A stretch of 5,908 nt of DNA from S010-25 sp964466455. Lineage in GTDB: Bacteria; Pseudomonadota; Gammaproteobacteria; SZUA-229. A program made the translations under genes and the position numbers. The stretch covers positions 1-5,908 of the forward strand of contig CAYXNL010000086.1 in NCBI GenBank assembly GCA_964466455.1, read 5' to 3'. The notes beneath the pieces were generated by a model. The model saw nothing but the letters and a program-made list of their open reading frames with translations, searched no databases and was not told where the DNA came from. How positions within the stretch are numbered: position 1 is the stretch's first letter; each line of letters begins with the position of its first letter. Of the stretch, positions 1-5,908 are shown in pieces.

Positions 1-46
1 AAAACTCAATACACCTAAAATTATTAACGTGAAAGGTAATCCCGGT

Positions 47-71
47 CTGGCGTAATTCTGGGCTGGCGTAA
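47..71. repeat. Pair of 9-bp direct repeats downstream of purL
   Basis: The 9-mer ctggcgtaa occurs at 47-55 and again at 63-71, 16 bp apart, just beyond the purL stop codon. No convincing hairpin plus T-tract terminator for purL can be seen between the stop codon and the window edge. The repeat is short enough to be chance and no function is assigned. Confidence 0.3.
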
Positions 72-77
72 AAAAGC

Positions 78-3000
78 TTACCCTACCCATACTCTTGCGT
101 TACGGAACAATCGCATCCAGGGTGCATCTTCCTGCCATTCGTCAGGATGCCAGGAATGTTGCACGCTGCGAAATACCCGTTCGGGGTGCGGCATCATAAT
201 CGTTACCCGACCGTCATCGCTGCAAAATCCAGTCAGTCCCTGTGGTGAACCATTCGGGTTAAATGGATAGCGCTCGGTCGGTTGCTGCTGATGGTCAATA
301 TAACGCAATACGGATTTTACCTGCTGGTGCTGGTTATCGCTGTGATATTCTGCGCGACCTTCACCATGAGCAACCGCAATCGGCATCTGTGATCCCGCCA
401 TCCCCTGTAATAAAACAGAGGGTGATTCCATTATCTCCACCAGACTGAATCGTGCCTCAAACTGTTCAGACAGATTTCTTACAAAGTGTGGCCAGTTTTC
501 AGCACCGGGAATCAGTTCTTTCAGATTTGCCATCATCTGACAGCCATTACACACTCCCAGACTAAAGGTATCCTGCCGATTAAAATAACCTTCAAATACA
601 TCACGGCTACGGCTGTTAAATAAAATACTTTTTGCCCAGCCTTCGCCAGCACCGAGTACGTCGCCGTAGGAAAAACCGCCACAGGCAACCAGACCCTTAA
701 ACTCATCCAGGGTCCGGGTTCCACTGGCGACATCACTCATGTGTACATCCACTGCATCGAAACCTGCCCGGTCGAAAGCTGCTGCCATTTCAAGCTGGCC
801 ATTAACACCCTGCTCACGCAATATGGCTATCTGTGGACGGGTGCCTGTGTGGATAAAAGGGGCAGCAATATCATCGTTTATATCAAACCCCAGTGTAACC
901 TGTAACCCTTTATCAGGCTCTGCGATGGCATCAAATTCCTCCCGGGCACAATCAGGATTATCGCGTAATGTCTGCATGAGGTAACTGGTTCTGCTCCATG
1001 TCTGTTGCAATTCTGCACGGGATGCTGAGAATAAAGGCAGGCCATTATTGTATATGCTAATGCGTTCTTCTTTTTCCACGGTAGCGATATCATGGACACA
1101 GCTTACCAGCTCCGCCTCTTCAAATACGGCACAGATTGCATCCAGGTTTTCTACTGCAACTTGAATGACACCACCAGGCTCTTCATTAAATAACGCATTA
1201 ACCGGATCCTGATCAAACGCATCAAGCTGTATGTTCAACCCACATTGACTGGCAAATGCCATTTCACACAAACAGGTAAACAGTCCACCATCCGAACGAT
1301 CGTGCCAGGCCAGTAGTAAGCCCTGTTTATTAAGATGCTGAAATACGTTAAAAAATTTGATAAACGTCTCAACATCCTCAAGATCCGGTGATCGGCGACC
1401 AATCTTTCCGCAGGTTTGCGCCAACGCAGACCCACCCAGGCGTTGTTTACCTCCAGACAGATCGATTAACAGTAAAATACTTTTCGTTTGCGTATCAAGC
1501 TGTGGCGTTAATGTTTTGCGCACATCGCTTACCGGTGCAAAAGCCGAAATAATCAATGATAAGGGTGCCGTTACCGAGCACTTTTCCGCCTCACCTTCCG
1601 CTGTGTTTTCAGACCAGATTGTTTTCATTGACATGGAATCTTTTCCAACCGGGACAGCCAGCCCTAATTGCGGGCACAGCTCCAGACCAACCGCTCTAAC
1701 CGTATCATATAGTTTTGCATCTTCGCCTGCGTGACCAGACGGTGCCATCCAGTTAGCGGAAAGTTTGATATCCGACAATTTTTCTATGGGCGCCGCCATA
1801 ATATTGGTAATAGCTTCAATAATAGCCATACGTGCCGACGCGGGCCCATCAAGTAATGCCAGCGGGGTACGTTCACCGATTGCCATCGCCTCACCACAAT
1901 AATCATTATAGGATGAAGTAGTTACCGCCACATCGGCCACCGGCACCTGCCAGGGACCAACCAGTTGATCACGCGCCACCATGCCGGTAACCGAACGGTC
2001 GCCAATTGTAATCAGAAACATTTTACTGGCCACCGATGGCAGACGTAAAACATTAAAAGCAGCTTCGGTAATATCAATATCATTAATATTAAGGCTCTGG
2101 CGTTCCACCTCTACGTGTGTGACATCACGTTGCATTTTCGGTGGTTTGCCCAGCAGTACATCCAGCGGCATATCTACCGGATAGTCTGAAAAATGCCGGT
2201 CGTGAACTTTTAGCTGCAAAGCTTCAGTGGTGTGACCAACAATGGCATACGGACAACGTTCACGCTCACACAGGGCTTTAAAATCGTCGATGCGCTCTTT
2301 TTCTATAGCAAGCACATAACGTTCCTGCGACTCGTTACACCAGATCTGCATCGGTGTCATCCCCGGTTCGTCATTATGTACCTCGCGAATTTCAAACTCA
2401 CCACCGCAACCGCCATCATGGACCAGCTCCGGCAACGCATTAGACAGACCACCCGCGCCGACATCATGAATCGAGATAATCGGATTACGCTCTGCCTGCA
2501 TCCAGCAAGCGTCAATCACTTCCTGACAACGACGTTGCATTTCAGGATTTCCCCGCTGTACCGAGGCAAAATCCAGACTCTCTGCACTGCTACCACTGGC
2601 CATGGAAGATGCCGCGCCACCGCCCAGACCAATCAGCATGGCCGGACCGCCCAATACTACAATTGGTGTGGCAACCGGTATCGCATTCTTCTTAATATGC
2701 TCTTCACAAATATTACCGTAACCGCCAGCCAGCATAATCGGCTTGTGGTAGCCACGCACTTCTTCACCGTCCACCGTACTAATTTTCTGTTCAAAGGTAC
2801 GGAAATAACCGGCAATATTCGGCCGACCGAATTCATTATTAAATGCCGCTGCACCGATCGGGCCTTCCAGCATAATATCCAGCGCGGAAACAATACGCTC
2901 CGGCTTACCATAATCTATTTCCCAGGGTCGAATATGGCCCGGAATCTTCAGATTGGAAACAGAAAAACCACACAAACCCGCTTTGGGTTTGGAACCTCGA

Positions 3001-3974
3001 CCAGTAGCCCCTTCATCTCGGATCTCCCCGCCGGAGCCAGTTGCTGCACCGGGAAACGGAGAAATGGCGGTAGGATGGTTATGCGTTTCCACTTTTATCA
3101 GCATAGCAATGGGTTCATCGTGGTATTGATAACACCCGGATGACTGCTCGACCATAAAACGTGGCGCACAATGCGATGCCATTACGGCAGAATTATCATG
3201 GTAGGCACTCAAGACACCATCGGGGTGAGTTTCATAGGTGTTACGAATCATCTGAAACAGAGAATAAGGCTGCTTTTTCCCATCAATGACCCAACTTGCA
3301 TTAAAAATTTTATGCCGGCAATGCTCAGAGTTTGCCTGGGCGAACATCATCAGTTCAGCATCCACGGGGTTACGCTTGATATCCTGATAATGTTTTAGCA
3401 AATAGCTAACTTCATCCTCTGACAAAGCCAGCCCTAAGGCCTGATTTGCTGCATGTAAGGCATCACCACCACCCTTGAGGACATCAATAATTTCACCAGC
3501 AACCGGCTCACGGTGTTCAAATAAACAGGTCGCTGCTTCATAATTTTCCAATACCATTTCAGTCATACGGTCATGCAGTATGGACGCAATAGCAATGGAG
3601 TCCTTAATATTCAGGTGAACGCCCTCCCTACTGCGAACCTGATAGGCGATCCCCCGCTCAATACGCTGCACCGCAGAGAGATGACAACTATGGGCAATAT
3701 CGGTCGCTTTGGATGACCAGGGAGAAATCGTACCGGATCGAGGCGTTACCAGAAACAGTTGGCCACTGATTGTCTGTTCTTTGATCTCGGGTCCATAGGT
3801 GAGCAACTTTAATAAAACCAGGGTTTCCTCTTTGTTTAGTTTGGCCTGTAGATCCACAAAATGCACATAATGTGAATCAATCGCAGACACATCCGGTACA
3901 AGTTGTTGAATTTCCTGTAACCGTTTTTCCAGACGAAATTGTGATAAAGCGGGCGAACCAATAAAAACCTGCAT
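78..3974 (-). CDS. purL: Phosphoribosylformylglycinamidine synthase (FGAR amidotransferase), single-chain form
   Basis: This cytosolic enzyme of de novo purine synthesis converts FGAR, glutamine and ATP to FGAM, glutamate, ADP and phosphate. The 1298-aa product is close to the 1295 aa of the Salmonella enzyme and complete. Order of parts: PurS-like N-terminal domain (about 1-145), linker with FAQANSEHCRHK (211-222), first AIRS-like half with KVETHNHP (294-301, the His corresponding to Salmonella His296 is about H298) and GSGGEIRDEGATGRG (313-327), SIHDVGAGG (501-509), second AIRS-like half with PVGKDSMSMKT (775-785) and AWHDRSDGG (889-897), and a class I glutamine amidotransferase domain from about 1046. 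The amidotransferase triad is visible: Cys1142 in GVCNGCQ (codon 549-551), His1263 and Glu1265 in MPHPER. The ATG at 3972-3974 is preceded by GGAGAG (3977-3982 on the minus strand), which supports this start. No frameshift or missing key residue is seen. It appears monocistronic within the window and diverges from ssrA. No PurR-type operator is recognised. Confidence 0.98.
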   Translation of the reverse strand: MQVFIGSPALSQFRLEKRLQEIQQLVPDVSAIDSHYVHFVDLQAKLNKEETLVLLKLLTYGPEIKEQTISGQLFLVTPRSGTISPWSSKATDIAHSCHLSAVQRIERGIAYQVRSREGVHLNIKDSIAIASILHDRMTEMVLENYEAATCLFEHREPVAGEIIDVLKGGGDALHAANQALGLALSEDEVSYLLKHYQDIKRNPVDAELMMFAQANSEHCRHKIFNASWVIDGKKQPYSLFQMIRNTYETHPDGVLSAYHDNSAVMASHCAPRFMVEQSSGCYQYHDEPIAMLIKVETHNHPTAISPFPGAATGSGGEIRDEGATGRGSKPKAGLCGFSVSNLKIPGHIRPWEIDYGKPERIVSALDIMLEGPIGAAAFNNEFGRPNIAGYFRTFEQKISTVDGEEVRGYHKPIMLAGGYGNICEEHIKKNAIPVATPIVVLGGPAMLIGLGGGAASSMASGSSAESLDFASVQRGNPEMQRRCQEVIDACWMQAERNPIISIHDVGAGGLSNALPELVHDGGCGGEFEIREVHNDEPGMTPMQIWCNESQERYVLAIEKERIDDFKALCERERCPYAIVGHTTEALQLKVHDRHFSDYPVDMPLDVLLGKPPKMQRDVTHVEVERQSLNINDIDITEAAFNVLRLPSVASKMFLITIGDRSVTGMVARDQLVGPWQVPVADVAVTTSSYNDYCGEAMAIGERTPLALLDGPASARMAIIEAITNIMAAPIEKLSDIKLSANWMAPSGHAGEDAKLYDTVRAVGLELCPQLGLAVPVGKDSMSMKTIWSENTAEGEAEKCSVTAPLSLIISAFAPVSDVRKTLTPQLDTQTKSILLLIDLSGGKQRLGGSALAQTCGKIGRRSPDLEDVETFIKFFNVFQHLNKQGLLLAWHDRSDGGLFTCLCEMAFASQCGLNIQLDAFDQDPVNALFNEEPGGVIQVAVENLDAICAVFEEAELVSCVHDIATVEKEERISIYNNGLPLFSASRAELQQTWSRTSYLMQTLRDNPDCAREEFDAIAEPDKGLQVTLGFDINDDIAAPFIHTGTRPQIAILREQGVNGQLEMAAAFDRAGFDAVDVHMSDVASGTRTLDEFKGLVACGGFSYGDVLGAGEGWAKSILFNSRSRDVFEGYFNRQDTFSLGVCNGCQMMANLKELIPGAENWPHFVRNLSEQFEARFSLVEIMESPSVLLQGMAGSQMPIAVAHGEGRAEYHSDNQHQQVKSVLRYIDHQQQPTERYPFNPNGSPQGLTGFCSDDGRVTIMMPHPERVFRSVQHSWHPDEWQEDAPWMRLFRNARVWVG

Positions 3975-4048
3975 AACTCTCCAGATCAGACATATAAAAA
4001 AGACAAAATCTTACCCCAATTTGAGTTTTAAGTCGCCATCTGATCGGT

Positions 4049-4078
4049 AATATATAATGGTGAAGATGCAATAGTGAA
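4049..4078 (-). promoter_or_regulatory. Candidate sigma-70 promoter for purL
   Basis: Reading the minus strand, TTCACT (4078-4073, 4 of 6 matches to TTGACA) is followed after 18 bp by TATATT (4054-4049, 5 of 6 matches to TATAAT). This would start transcription near 4042 and leave a leader of about 67 nt before the purL ATG. The -35 lies inside the 14-bp tandem repeat. A weaker alternative nearer the gene is GCGACT (4036-4031) with TAAGAT (4013-4008), spaced 17 bp. The assignment rests on sequence match alone. Confidence 0.4.
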
Positions 4079-4095
4079 GATGCAATAGTGAAGAT
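4060..4095. repeat. 14-bp tandem repeat, about 2.6 copies
   Basis: The unit gtgaagatgcaata starts at 4060 and 4074, and a partial third copy (gtgaagat) runs from 4088 to 4095. The copies are identical. The array sits between the divergent purL and ssrA genes and supplies the -35-like TTCACT and TTCACC sequences of the candidate purL promoter on the minus strand. Perfect identity suggests recent slippage-type duplication. Confidence 0.9.
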
Positions 4096-4152
4096 AAAAA
4101 CAACTAATGGCGCGAATAGCGCCTTGCGAATTAAAAATTTATACCTATATTG

Positions 4153-4181
4153 GATACACAGGGACGAAATATAAGTATAAT
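4153..4181 (+). promoter_or_regulatory. Probable ssrA promoter
   Basis: A perfect TATAAT -10 box lies at 4176-4181. The -35 is poor: gataca at 4153-4158 (3 of 6 matches, 17 bp spacing) is the best placed, with ttggat at 4150-4155 as an alternative at 20 bp. Transcription would begin near 4188, giving a precursor with about 26 extra 5' nucleotides. That is consistent with 5' maturation of tmRNA by RNase P. Confidence 0.6.
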
Positions 4182-4213
4182 GTCGATAAGAACCTGAGTG
4201 TTCTTTTTCTTCA

Positions 4214-4575
4214 GGGGATGACACGGCTTCGACGTGGGTAGCGAAACCTGAGGTGCATGCCGAGGTGCGAAGTTCCTCGTAAAACCAGTCGCAAAACCTA
4301 TAGTTGCCAACGACGACAACTACGCTTTAGCAGCTTAAACCCCTGCCTAAAGCCCTCGGCCTAATGTGCGCTTACACGCTTAGATAACCGGGGTCGACTC
4401 ATGTAAGATCGCGATGAAGTTTCTTCCTGGATGGATTCGCTAAAACTTACAGGAATCGCTCTGTATTCTCCCTGTTCGTCGGGTAATACAAAGTTAAACT
4501 AATAGACGGAATAAGCATGTAGAGCCGATGGCGGAGTGCTTGCGGACGCGGGTTCGATTCCCGCCATCTCCACCA
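4214..4575 (+). ncRNA. ssrA: Transfer-messenger RNA (tmRNA, 10Sa RNA)
   Basis: This RNA, with SmpB, rescues ribosomes stalled on broken mRNAs by acting first as alanyl-tRNA and then as template for a degradation tag. The 362-nt one-piece gene is nearly the length of E. coli ssrA (363 nt). The acceptor stem pairs GGGGATG (4214-4220) with CATCTCC (4565-4571), followed by A and an encoded CCA (4573-4575). The T arm has a GCGGG/CCCGC stem around TTCGATT (4548-4564). Pseudoknot 1 is recognisable, with stem 1 CGAGG/CCTCG (4261-4265 and 4275-4279) and stem 2 GCGA/TCGC (4267-4270 and 4289-4292). The tag reading frame follows TATAGTT at 4306-4338. Later pseudoknots are expected in 4340-4520 but were not paired base by base. 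A terminator follows directly. The gene for SmpB, which is next to ssrA in some relatives, is not in this window. Confidence 0.97.
4306..4338 (+). other. tmRNA proteolysis-tag reading frame, (A)ANDDNYALAA
   Basis: The resume codon GCC at 4306-4308 starts a ten-codon frame reading A-N-D-D-N-Y-A-L-A-A, ending at TAA (4336-4338). The first alanine of the final tag comes from the charged tmRNA itself. The terminal LAA is the known ClpXP/ClpAP recognition end, and the AND-NY segment corresponds to the SspB-binding part in E. coli. It differs from the E. coli tag by Asp in place of Glu at the fourth encoded residue, a variant known from Pseudomonas, as I recall. Confidence 0.95.
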
Positions 4576-4583
4576 ATAACAAG

Positions 4584-4610
4584 GGTCACCGTTTTTCGGT
4601 GGCCTTTTTT
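4584..4610 (+). terminator. Rho-independent terminator of ssrA
   Basis: An 8-bp stem (GGTCACCG at 4584-4591 with CGGTGGCC at 4597-4604, one G-T pair) encloses a TTTTT loop and is followed by six T residues (4605-4610). It begins 8 nt after the CCA end of tmRNA, so the primary transcript would have a short 3' trailer for exonuclease trimming. Confidence 0.93.
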
Positions 4611-4977
4611 ATTGCCTACGACCCGCACTACAGGCCTTGTATAGCAAGACTTTACGGACTTCGCCATTTTTCAATCTCGTACTTTTCAAGGCAAATATTC
4701 CCTGATCGGCCGAATCTTTTCTGTGGCGATAGGTGTCAACATACTTTTCGCCTAATCACCCTATTTAAGCAGCCATTTCTATTTCAGTTTTATGCTCCCG
4801 CTCATCGAATTCAAAAAATCATTGCCGATGTTGTGCACTCCATTTCACGATATTATTCTAAAACACGACCCGGCCGACATTATGAAAGGAAATCAGTGAG
4901 GCCAACGAAAAAATGGAATTCAGGCTGGGGGAATACACCTTAATTTAAACAACGTTTTTTTGAATTATTCGGTTCTG

Positions 4978-5007
4978 TTAAGTGAAAAGCGGTAATTCTT
5001 AAGTGAA
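4978..5007. repeat. 9-bp direct repeats TTAAGTGAA, 21 bp apart
   Basis: TTAAGTGAA occurs at 4978-4986 and 4999-5007, a period of 21 bp or two helical turns. The 7-bp core TAAGTGA occurs again at 5039-5045. They lie about 210-275 bp upstream of the sigma-54 promoter match, a distance at which an enhancer-binding protein could act. That role is only an inference, and short AT-rich repeats do arise by chance. Confidence 0.4.
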
Positions 5008-5058
5008 TGCCATTGCGCTCCGCACGGGAACGAGGAAATAAGTGATTAGAGGATGATT

Positions 5059-5111
5059 GGTTAACGGTAATAAGCGGGCTAGTTTGCCTGTTATCAAATC
5101 AGTTAACCCGC
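5059..5111. repeat. Inverted repeats GGTTAAC/GTTAACC and GCGGG/CCCGC
   Basis: GGTTAAC at 5059-5065 is matched in inverted orientation by GTTAACC at 5102-5108. The overlapping pair GCGGG (5074-5078) and CCCGC (5107-5111) offers an alternative stem. No T-tract follows, so this is not a normal intrinsic terminator. It could be a protein-binding dyad upstream of the sigma-54 promoter, or chance. Confidence 0.35.
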
Positions 5112-5171
5112 CACAACCTGTAAAAAGCGTAAAGAAACATAGAAGATCATCCCTTAAAAAGGCCGGTATTT

Positions 5172-5200
5172 CTGGAAAACCTTACACATTAAAATATAAT
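5172..5200 (+). promoter_or_regulatory. Weak sigma-70-like promoter
   Basis: A perfect TATAAT lies at 5195-5200, but the -35 candidate ctggaa (5172-5177) matches only 3 of 6 positions at 17 bp spacing. If active it would give a leader of about 158 nt ahead of the gene starting at 5365. In an AT-rich stretch such a -10 box alone is weak evidence. Confidence 0.2.
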
Positions 5201-5251
5201 GAAAGACTAACAAACATGATAAGTTATTGAAAACACAGAAAGGGGGGTAGA

Positions 5252-5268
5252 TTGGCCTGATTATTGCT
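5252..5268 (+). promoter_or_regulatory. Sigma-54 (RpoN) promoter
   Basis: The 17-mer TTGGCCTGATTATTGCT matches the consensus YTGGCACGRNNNTTGCW at 12 of its 14 specified positions. The essential GG (5254-5255, -24) and GC (5266-5267, -12) are separated by the required 10 bp. Transcription would start near 5279, about 86 nt before the ATG of the downstream secreted-protein gene. RpoN promoters need an enhancer-binding activator. In some PEP-CTERM/exosortase bacteria, genes for sorted proteins are controlled by RpoN with the PrsK/PrsR pair, as I recall, which fits the downstream gene. Confidence 0.7.
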
Positions 5269-5282
5269 TACTTTATGCTTAC

Positions 5283-5300
5283 CTTATAAAGTTTTATAAG
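5283..5300. promoter_or_regulatory. 8-bp-arm palindrome in the leader of the secreted-protein gene
   Basis: CTTATAAA (5283-5290) and TTTATAAG (5293-5300) form a perfect inverted repeat with a 2-bp centre. It would begin only a few bases after the start expected from the sigma-54 promoter. Its two-fold symmetry suits a dimeric DNA-binding protein. As RNA the AT-only arms with a 2-nt loop would be a weak hairpin. It also contains -10-like TATAAA and TATAAG sequences. Confidence 0.4.
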
Positions 5301-5364
5301 TTGTAAGAGAAGCCATTCAATGGCAAATTAAATTGAAGCAATTGGAAAAATGGAGAACTGGAAA

Positions 5365-5908
5365 ATGAAAAAAAGCATATTAACCGGCATCAGTGCTGGA
5401 TTACTGGGTTTAGGTATGATGGGCAGTGCGAATGCGGCTCTGCTTGGTCGCTTACCGACCACACCGGGCGGGACAAACTATCAGGCCTATTATGATAATG
5501 TTGCTAATTTAACCTGGCTGGCGGATGCGAACTATGCCGCGACCAGTGGTTATGCGGCAGCGAATGCGACTGGGGCAATTGATTCATCCCCAACGAATAT
5601 TCAAGCTGATGGTGGCATGGGCTGGCAAGCGGCGAATGACTGGGCAGCACAGCTCACGGTAGGCGGTGTAAGTGGCTGGCGATTGCCTGCTACCATTGAT
5701 GTGGGTAATGACGGTCAAACGTATACTAATTCCTATCAAGGTGTGGATGCTGGTTTTAACATCACCACACCCAGTGAGATGTCGAACATGTATTACAATG
5801 TGCTGGGCAATACGGCAGTTGTTGATACCAGTGGTATGGTTACGGCTTGTGGAAATACAGCTTCTGGCTGTTTAACCAATACTGGTCCATTTAGCAATCT
5901 TCATCAGC
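5365..5908 (+). CDS. Exported DUF1566/Lcl_C-like protein, candidate PEP-CTERM protein (3' end outside window)
   Basis: Only the first 181 codons are present and the frame is open to the edge. Residues 1-24 form a clear Sec signal peptide: MKK, a hydrophobic core (ILTGISAGLLGLGMMGS), and an ANA cleavage site before ALLGRL. The mature part shows features I associate with DUF1566 (Lcl_C) proteins: a DNVANLTWLADANYA segment (44-58), MGWQAANDWAAQL (85-97), the GWRLP motif (104-108), SEMSNMYYNVLGN (138-150-like) and GPFSNL (174-179). Composition is rich in Ala, Gly, Asn and Thr, with two Cys (162, 169) that could form a disulfide. The ATG is supported by GGAGA (5352-5356), 8 nt upstream. A strong sigma-54 promoter match lies about 100 bp upstream. 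Many proteins with this layout end in a PEP-CTERM sorting signal, but that end is not visible, so location (surface, matrix or secreted) and function remain unknown. Confidence 0.88.
   Translation, partial: MKKSILTGISAGLLGLGMMGSANAALLGRLPTTPGGTNYQAYYDNVANLTWLADANYAATSGYAAANATGAIDSSPTNIQADGGMGWQAANDWAAQLTVGGVSGWRLPATIDVGNDGQTYTNSYQGVDAGFNITTPSEMSNMYYNVLGNTAVVDTSGMVTACGNTASGCLTNTGPFSNLHQ

Larger units (their letters stand above)
4611..5251. other. Intergenic region without a convincing gene
   Basis: No open frame here has both a start with a ribosome binding site and recognisable protein features. The longest plus-strand frame (4536-4943) begins inside the tmRNA T arm and runs through the terminator, so it is not accepted. 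On the minus strand an open stretch of 48 codons (4612-4755) reads like ordinary protein, with an internal piece KSTRLKNGEVRKVLLYK, but it has no good start and stop codons interrupt the sequence upstream of it. It may be a decayed gene end. No copy of the tmRNA 3' end that would mark an integrated element's attachment site was seen. Short repeats in the right half are listed separately. Confidence 0.6.

Noticed and set aside
1..77. Terminator for purL
   Set aside because: A T-run follows the stop codon on the minus strand, but no stable stem precedes it, so it was not called.
2232..3143. 303-codon plus-strand open frame opposite purL
   Set aside because: It lies wholly antisense to the conserved core of purL, whose protein motifs are intact. 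The translation has no recognisable domain, so it is a shadow of the coding strand.
3975..4213. PurR operator upstream of purL
   Set aside because: No sequence close to the E. coli PurR palindrome (ACGCAAACGTTTGCGT) was found in the control region.
3877..4319. Two minus-strand open frames over the purL start, ssrA promoter and tmRNA 5' half
   Set aside because: They overlap the purL N-terminus in another frame or the tmRNA itself, and their products show no family features.
4553..4575. tmRNA 3' end as an attachment site of an integrated element
   Set aside because: ssrA is a common target, but no integrase gene and no second copy of this 3' segment is seen in the window.
4536..4943. 135-codon plus-strand open frame starting in ssrA
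   Set aside because: The ATG lies in the tmRNA 3' region and the frame crosses the tmRNA T arm, CCA end and terminator. No ribosome binding site context or recognised domain supports it.
5672..5875. 67-codon plus-strand open frame inside the secreted-protein gene
   Set aside because: It is in another frame of the gene starting at 5365, which has the signal peptide and family motifs.

Overview
The window looks like chromosomal DNA from a gammaproteobacterium of moderate GC content. Two features support this: a full-length, single-chain purL of the E. coli/Salmonella type (1298 aa) and a one-piece tmRNA gene with an encoded CCA and the tag (A)ANDDNYALAA. A secreted DUF1566-like protein on the right edge resembles proteins of environmental, exopolysaccharide-producing Proteobacteria that carry PEP-CTERM sorting signals. 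I cannot name a genus.

Layout. Positions 1-77 are a short tail downstream of purL with no gene. Positions 78-3974 (minus strand) hold purL, complete and apparently intact. Positions 3975-4213 are a divergent control region with a likely purL promoter on the minus strand, a 14-bp tandem repeat overlapping that promoter, and an ssrA promoter on the plus strand. Positions 4214-4575 (plus) hold ssrA (tmRNA), followed directly by a strong intrinsic terminator at 4584-4610. Positions 4611-5364 are about 750 bp without a convincing gene. They hold short direct and inverted repeats, a minus-strand open stretch that may be a gene remnant, and near the right end a very good sigma-54 (RpoN) promoter match with a palindrome just downstream. 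From 5365 to the window edge (plus) is the 5' part of a gene for an exported DUF1566/Lcl_C-like protein, cut off by the window.

The units look functionally independent: purine biosynthesis (purL), ribosome rescue (ssrA), and an envelope or extracellular protein that appears to be under RpoN control. The most interesting part is the last one. A sigma-54 promoter in front of a candidate PEP-CTERM-type protein fits the PrsK/PrsR-RpoN control known for some exosortase systems, but the C-terminal sorting signal lies outside the window, so this stays an inference. I found no CRISPR array, intact mobile element or clearly new enzyme system.
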